From NCBI GenBank assembly GCA_003278425.1, contig QCFE01000001.1, positions 62,001 to 126,000 of the forward strand: DNA of 64,000 nucleotides, in the 5' to 3' direction. Under the pieces are notes generated by a model that was given only the letters and a program-made list of their open reading frames with translations, was not told where the DNA came from and did no database searches. The DNA is from Prochlorococcus sp. AG-363-B11. GTDB lineage: Bacteria; Cyanobacteriota; Cyanobacteriia; PCC-6307; Cyanobiaceae. The position numbers were made by a program, and so were the translations under genes. Positions 60,007 to 64,000 of this stretch are shown here, piece after piece; within the stretch, counting starts at the first letter, position 1, and the number at the start of each line of letters is the position of its first letter.

Positions 60007-61269
60007 TCAAAAAGTAGTAATTTGAATACCTGTATAAAAATGGCGGAGAATCCTTCTGAAACTTGCCCCTTGTTCAGCCATGGTTTTAGCCCCCCACTGA
60101 CTAAGACCTACACCATGTCCAGCTCCTGAACCTTTTACCAATAGAAAGTTATTATCTTGTATTCTTGGAGGTCGATCATTAAAGACAAGAACTCTATTTG
60201 GTTGTATTAGAAACTCTTTATCGACCCAATTAACATTTTGTCCATAAATATATGATTCATTCTTCTCAACAATACTATTATCAACTTCAGGTATAATCTC
60301 AAAGCTAACTAAAGTACTTTTTAAATTAAAAAGATTTCTGATCTCTTTTCCAGTCAGAGTTTGTACTCCTTTTGGACCATAAATTTTTGCGATTTTAATT
60401 CTATCAGTATTTGTTTTTTCCTGGATTCGAATAGCATTAAATCCGCCTATTTTTTTAAAAATCTCAGAAAGTTTTTTCTGTTCAATTCTCTTTTCCCATT
60501 TATAAGAAGGGTTCTGCTGATCATAATCAAGAACACTTTTTAAATAAGGTCTATATTTACCCCAAACTTCAATACTAGATTCAGTTTGTCCACCAGAACT
60601 ACTATGAAAGACTGCATCAATTAAACGTCCATTATGAAGCATAACGATTGACCTTGTACTATTAACAGCTTGAATTGTTCTAGCTGTCTCAGCTTCTACG
60701 CCTAGATACACCTGGCTTGAGACAGTTGAATCCAGATCATATTCAGACTTTTTCTTTAACTGATGCAATGCGTATGTTCTGGAAGCTACTGCCTGGGCCT
60801 TTAACGCCTCTATAGGCCAATCTTTTGGCATTTCACTACCCACAACACTTTTTAAATATTTCTCTATTTTCAAATAGTTAATCACATAGATACTGTTGTT
60901 TTTATCAACAAGTCTCAATTCACCTGCGAATCTTCGCTTCCCTAACCATGTGCCTCGAGGGTCTCTAGTCCAAATTCTTATTTGTGCATTTTTGGAAGGG
61001 TAACGCCACTGAGACGAGTTTCCATTAATTGAATACCTCAACTGCCCATTCTCAAGATTAATATTGAAAGATTTTATGGTTTTCCCAGTGGGCGCAATTC
61101 CCCTAACAATAAGAGGTCTCGAGTTATCAGCCTTAAATTGAAGTTCCTTACCTTGAAAAACTAAGACACGGATTTTTGGCTCAACCGCAGCAAAACTTTC
61201 AACTCTTACAACAATAAAAATACAAGAGATTGACGAAATAAATGGCAATAAAAACTTCTTCAAAAACAA
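60007..61269 (-). CDS. SpoIID/LytB-domain protein
   Basis: Extracytoplasmic protein of 420 residues with an N-terminal signal or anchor helix (FLLPFISSISCIFIVVRVESF). The SpoIID domain is clear: YLKSVVGSEMPKDWPIEALKAQAVASRTYAL, VFHSSSGGQTESSIEVWG and GSGAGHGVGLSQWGAKTMAEQG. In spore formers it cuts peptidoglycan stem-free glycan; in cyanobacteria the role is probably wall remodelling, inferred. Convergent with truB (25 bases). Confidence 0.88.
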   Translation of the reverse strand: MFLKKFLLPFISSISCIFIVVRVESFAAVEPKIRVLVFQGKELQFKADNSRPLIVRGIAPTGKTIKSFNINLENGQLRYSINGNSSQWRYPSKNAQIRIWTRDPRGTWLGKRRFAGELRLVDKNNSIYVINYLKIEKYLKSVVGSEMPKDWPIEALKAQAVASRTYALHQLKKKSEYDLDSTVSSQVYLGVEAETARTIQAVNSTRSIVMLHNGRLIDAVFHSSSGGQTESSIEVWGKYRPYLKSVLDYDQQNPSYKWEKRIEQKKLSEIFKKIGGFNAIRIQEKTNTDRIKIAKIYGPKGVQTLTGKEIRNLFNLKSTLVSFEIIPEVDNSIVEKNESYIYGQNVNWVDKEFLIQPNRVLVFNDRPPRIQDNNFLLVKGSGAGHGVGLSQWGAKTMAEQGASFRRILRHFYTGIQITTF

Positions 61270-61373
61270 TCATCTTAATTTCCTAATTAAGAATCTAATT
61301 TCACTTGAAGACAGTTTCCAAAAAAGTCATCAGAATCAATAATATGCAGATATTTATTTAAAAGTCCAAACCT

Positions 61374-62336
61374 TTGCAGATAACATTTCTAGGAACAAGT
61401 TCAGGTGTACCAACCAGAGGCCGTAATGTCTCTGCAGTGGCCTTAAGGCTTCCGCAACGTTCAGAGTTATGGTTGTTTGACTGCGGAGAAGGAACACAGC
61501 ACCAGTTCCTAAGAAGCGAACTACGAACCTCTCAGCTTAGAAGGATTTTTATCACTCATATGCATGGTGATCATGTTTATGGCTTACCAGGTCTCTTAGC
61601 CAGCTTAGGTCTAGCAGGGAATAGTGCAGGAATAGATCTATATGGGCCTAATCCTCTAAAAGACTTTCTAAATGGAATATTACAGACAACCTCAAGTAGA
61701 GTTTCATACCCCTTTAAGATCAATTCTGTAGAAAGGCTTGCACACGAAAACAAAATAATTTTTGAAGATAAAGAATTTGTTGTTAGATCAAGCCCTTTAA
61801 TTCATCGAATCCCAGCATTTGCCTATCGAGTTGACGAAAAAGCAAGGCCAGGACGTTTTAATATTGAAAAAGCAAAAGCTTTAGATATACCTCCAGGTCC
61901 TATTTATGCTCAGTTGCAAAAAGGCGAGACAGTTAAATTAAAAGATGGAAGAGTTTTTGATGGTAATGATTTTTGTGGCCCCAAAAGACCAGGTGCAAGC
62001 TTTGTTTACTGCACAGATACAGTTTTCTCAGAATCAGCTATCAAACTTGCAAACGGTGCAGACTTATTAATTCATGAAGCAACTTTTGCTCATGAAGATT
62101 CTAAATTGGCCTATCAAAGGCAACATTCGACATCTACCATGGCCGCTCAAGTAGCTATTGAAGCCAATGTTAAGCAGCTTATTCTCACGCATCTAAGCCC
62201 TAGATATGCACCAGGAAACCGTCTCTCAGCACACAATCTCTTATCCGAAGCAAAGGCCATTTTCCCTAACACCTTGCTAGCAAAGGATTTCCTACAAATT
62301 GATATACAAAAGCCTGCAACAGTTCGTGATACCTGA
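61374..62336 (+). CDS. rnz: Ribonuclease Z
   Basis: MBL-fold endonuclease trimming tRNA 3' ends. [19 protein letters not shown] near the start, the metal motif [17 protein letters not shown], the exosite region [49 protein letters not shown] and LTHLSPRY. 320 residues. Starts with TTG at 61374. Relevant here because the window's tRNAs do not encode CCA and so need RNase Z-type maturation. Confidence 0.95.
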   Translation: MQITFLGTSSGVPTRGRNVSAVALRLPQRSELWLFDCGEGTQHQFLRSELRTSQLRRIFITHMHGDHVYGLPGLLASLGLAGNSAGIDLYGPNPLKDFLNGILQTTSSRVSYPFKINSVERLAHENKIIFEDKEFVVRSSPLIHRIPAFAYRVDEKARPGRFNIEKAKALDIPPGPIYAQLQKGETVKLKDGRVFDGNDFCGPKRPGASFVYCTDTVFSESAIKLANGADLLIHEATFAHEDSKLAYQRQHSTSTMAAQVAIEANVKQLILTHLSPRYAPGNRLSAHNLLSEAKAIFPNTLLAKDFLQIDIQKPATVRDT

Positions 62337-62404
62337 ACACACTAAACCCACATCATGAAAGAATATGTTCCATCGGTTGTTTCCGTAAGTCTTTGGTGTC
62401 CTCA

Positions 62405-62959
62405 ATGGCCTCTCTTATTTCTTCCCTGAAAAGATCATTCTCAAAATTACTGATCCTATTACCAGTAATTTTCGGCCTCACTGTAAGTCCTCTTGCAGTA
62501 GATGCTTTATATCCAAGCGACCCATCTTCAGTTGATGCGCTCGATACAAGTCTTCACGGCCAAAACCTACAGAATACTGAATATGTCAAATACGACCTTT
62601 CAGGTAGAGATCTTGGCGACGCAGATCTAAGTGGTTCATATTTCAGCGTCTCCAATCTACAAAAAGCAGATCTTCGTGGTGCAAATATGCAAAATGTAAT
62701 TGCATATGCCACACGATTCGACAATGCTGATCTTTCAAATGCAAACTTTAGTGGTGCAGAACTATTAAAAAGTCGTTTTGATGGAGCAGTAATTGATGGT
62801 ACAAATTTCACTAATGCTGTTCTTGACTTGCCTCAAGTAAAATTATTATGTGAAAGAGCTACTGGTCAAACTGCAGAAAGTCTAGAATGTGGGGGCCTTA
62901 ATCAAAGTTACGTTCCTGCCTCTAAAGAACAAAATAAGTTCAATCCTGGTATTAGCTAA
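62405..62959 (+). CDS. Pentapeptide-repeat protein, exported
   Basis: An N-terminal signal segment (LLILLPVIFGLTVSPLAVDA) is followed by about eight A(D/N)LXX repeats (KYDLSGRDLGDADLSGSYF, LQKADLRGANMQNVI, FDNADLSNANFSGAEL) that fold as a right-handed beta helix, then a short Cys-containing tail (LLCERATG, ECGG). The ATG at 62405 is the better start; TTG at 62393 is a few residues upstream. Similar lumenal proteins occur across cyanobacteria; function unknown. A terminator follows. Confidence 0.87.
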   Translation: MASLISSLKRSFSKLLILLPVIFGLTVSPLAVDALYPSDPSSVDALDTSLHGQNLQNTEYVKYDLSGRDLGDADLSGSYFSVSNLQKADLRGANMQNVIAYATRFDNADLSNANFSGAELLKSRFDGAVIDGTNFTNAVLDLPQVKLLCERATGQTAESLECGGLNQSYVPASKEQNKFNPGIS

Positions 62960-62991
62960 TACTTCCAGGATAATCAATCGCATAAAAAAAA

Positions 62992-63018
62992 GGGTCTTAA
63001 ATTTAAGGCCCTTTTTTT
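62992..63018. terminator. Bidirectional terminator between the pentapeptide gene and the 64-residue gene
   Basis: GGGTCTTAAA pairs with TTTAAGGCCC (one T-G wobble) over 62992-63011, followed by seven Ts on the plus strand and preceded by eight As (giving a T tract on the minus strand). It can end both converging messages. Confidence 0.9.
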
Positions 63019-63054
63019 ATGTGATGTATAGATAAATAACCTATTCAGAAAAAA

Positions 63055-63249
63055 CTATGGAGCTGTTATGTAATAAAAGGCAGCGGCGGCAGCTCCAATA
63101 GCAAACATTGGCACGCCTACAAGCAAATGTGCCGTAGCAAAGCCTTGCCCTTTTGATCGCAAAATATAATAACCAACGCCAGCGGCTCCAGCAGCTAAAG
63201 GGATAGCAGTATGTAGAAGTGCGGCAACTGCGTGATAATCAAAGTTCAT
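63055..63249 (-). CDS. Small two-helix membrane protein, unrecognised
   Basis: 64 residues, Ala/Gly-rich with two membrane helices (VAALLHTAIPLAAGAAGVGYYIL and LVGVPMFAIGAAAAAFYYI). Codon use is less AT-rich than its surroundings and the gene has its own terminator, so it looks real and well expressed. I do not recognise the family. The 194 bases on its upstream side (63250-63443) hold nothing I can name. Confidence 0.72.
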   Translation of the reverse strand: MNFDYHAVAALLHTAIPLAAGAAGVGYYILRSKGQGFATAHLLVGVPMFAIGAAAAAFYYITAP

Positions 63250-63443
63250 TCTTAAATTTGAGCTTATCTGAAGAGTATCTCAGTAATCGATGATGAGAAT
63301 TCCTCCAAACCTCAATGATGCTTTATTTCTTCATCTTCATTTATTTTATAAAACAAAGACCAAAAGCCCAAAAAGCTTTCCCAGACTAGTTTCTCTGCAT
63401 AAGAGTTAAATTCTAGCCTTAAGACAAAAATTCAAACTCCTCC

Positions 63444-63788
63444 TCAAAAATCTGGAAATAGATTTGAAGGTTCCTTAGAACGAGGATGTTTGCTATACCA
63501 CCACTCTTGCATCGGAGGCTGAAATCGACTTGAAAAAAAAGTCAAAATTGTGTTAATAGGCTTAGACCCTGGCTGAAGAATATCAACAGAATAAGAAGGA
63601 CATCGCCTAGCAGCAATATCAGGAACAAAGCGTCTACCTATTCTCCTCCAGCTTGGCTCTTTGCTTCTCCAAGCCAGCCTCGAACAAGGCCATGGTAAGT
63701 CTTCTCTATCAAAAAGTCTGCAGCATGGTCCTACAACACGATAGCTAAAATGACCGCCTTCACTAGGATGAACGCTCCCGTGCTCCAT
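63444..63788 (-). CDS. Hypothetical protein, basic and Trp/Arg-rich
   Basis: 114 residues from the ATG at 63788 (EHGSVHPSEGG). Motifs: FSYRVVGPCCRLFDREDLPWPCSR, WRRIGRRFVPDIAARRCP and FQPPMQEWWYSKHPRS. No membrane segment. Four cysteines in CC, PC and RRC contexts might bind metal. The longer frame (to 63869) would run through the petF terminator, so the shorter start is chosen. Family not recognised. Confidence 0.72.
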   Translation of the reverse strand: MEHGSVHPSEGGHFSYRVVGPCCRLFDREDLPWPCSRLAWRSKEPSWRRIGRRFVPDIAARRCPSYSVDILQPGSKPINTILTFFSSRFQPPMQEWWYSKHPRSKEPSNLFPDF

Positions 63789-63854
63789 CAGATGATCTTG
63801 TTTTTTCTCTGCTAATAGTTCGAAATTCACAAATAAAAAAAATAAATTTAATTC

Positions 63855-63884
63855 AAAAAAAATAGCCACCCATTGAGGGTGGCT
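63855..63884 (-). terminator. Intrinsic terminator after petF
   Basis: Minus strand: AGCCACCC / GGGTGGCT, an 8-bp GC-rich perfect stem with a 5-base loop (63864-63884), then AT and a run of eight Ts (63855-63862). It lies 57 bases downstream of the petF stop and ahead of the hypothetical gene. Confidence 0.92.
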
Positions 63885-63940
63885 GATGAAACCTTTATTG
63901 GCAAGTATAAAAATAACTTTCTGATAGAAACAGATGCTTC

Positions 63941-64000
63941 TTAGTACAACTCTTCTTCTGCATGAGTTGTAATGCTCACATCAGAAGTTGGGTAAGCAAC
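63941..64000 (-). CDS. petF: Plant-type [2Fe-2S] ferredoxin, 3' end only
   Basis: The last 19 codons before TAA read VAYPTSDVSITTHAEEELY, the characteristic C-terminus of photosynthetic ferredoxin I. The cluster-binding cysteines lie outside the window. The protein passes electrons from photosystem I to FNR and other acceptors. Followed by a strong terminator. Confidence 0.9.
   Translation of the reverse strand, partial: VAYPTSDVSITTHAEEELY

Noticed and set aside
63789-63869. N-terminal extension of the Trp/Arg-rich hypothetical protein
   Set aside because: It runs through the petF terminator hairpin and its T tract; the internal ATG at 63788 gives a sensible start.

Overview
This window looks like the chromosome of a marine picocyanobacterium, most likely an AT-rich Prochlorococcus (low-light, SS120/MIT9211-like; the strain is an inference). 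The case rests on a nickel superoxide dismutase with its protease, kaiB-kaiC without kaiA, an NblS/Hik33-type sensor kinase, a ClpR-ClpP pair, a high-light-inducible protein, cyanobacterial families DUF1825, DUF3086 and DUF3119, lumen-type pentapeptide repeats, and the tail of a plant-type ferredoxin. Genes are tightly packed, intergenic gaps are short, and I saw no insertion sequence, prophage, CRISPR array or integrase.

Layout. 0-9.3 kb: nnr (cut by the window edge), mnmA, lnt, an FKBP prolyl isomerase, the nickel block (sodN, sodX, NicO-type transporter), then the minus-strand run TrmH/SpoU-lpd-trpC. 9.3-18.9 kb: tRNA-Leu(CAG), murA, tRNA-Leu(CAA), argD, folC, an FAD-linked oxidase with a cytosine-deaminase-like amidohydrolase, tRNA-His, miaB, ddl. 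18.9-28.3 kb: division genes ftsQ and ftsZ, SRP RNA, panB, hemW, a PIN/TRAM protein, clpR-clpP, ilvC and cobD. 28.3-31.0 kb is an AT-rich stretch of small, mostly unrecognised membrane or secreted ORFs including one hli gene and an NdhF-like N-terminal fragment. 31.0-45.4 kb: gluQ, hup, an MBL-fold relic, glgX, tRNA-Gly, a GPH-type transporter, an MlaE-type permease, DUF3119, DUF3086, plsY, pyrF, tyrS, DUF1825, a GIY-YIG-like protein, pepA and an exported msrA. 45.4-51.7 kb: the envelope run purC-bamA-lpxC-fabZ-lpxA-lpxB-msrA. 51.9-64 kb: purD-nblS, kaiBC, rplU-rpmA, truB, a SpoIID-like protein, rnz, a pentapeptide protein and the 3' end of petF.

How the genes fit together. The window is mostly core housekeeping: peptidoglycan and division (murA, ddl, ftsQ, ftsZ), outer membrane (lpxA/B/C, fabZ, bamA, lnt), nucleotide and amino-acid synthesis (purC/D, pyrF, trpC, ilvC, argD, panB, folC), and tRNA modification and processing (mnmA, miaB, truB, gluQ, rnz). 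The regulatory core is nblS plus kaiBC.

Most useful observations. Two clear genes, cobD (27256-28272) and plsY (about 39101-39703), have no ATG, GTG or TTG start near the expected N-terminus. argD begins at the very 3' end of tRNA-Leu(CAA), so tRNA maturation should decide its start. rplU has a well-paired candidate RNA leader. KaiC lacks the usual KaiA-binding tail, matching the absence of kaiA. A strong terminator abuts the gluQ start codon. One MBL-fold protein has lost its metal-ligand motifs. I do not see a wholly new multi-gene system here.
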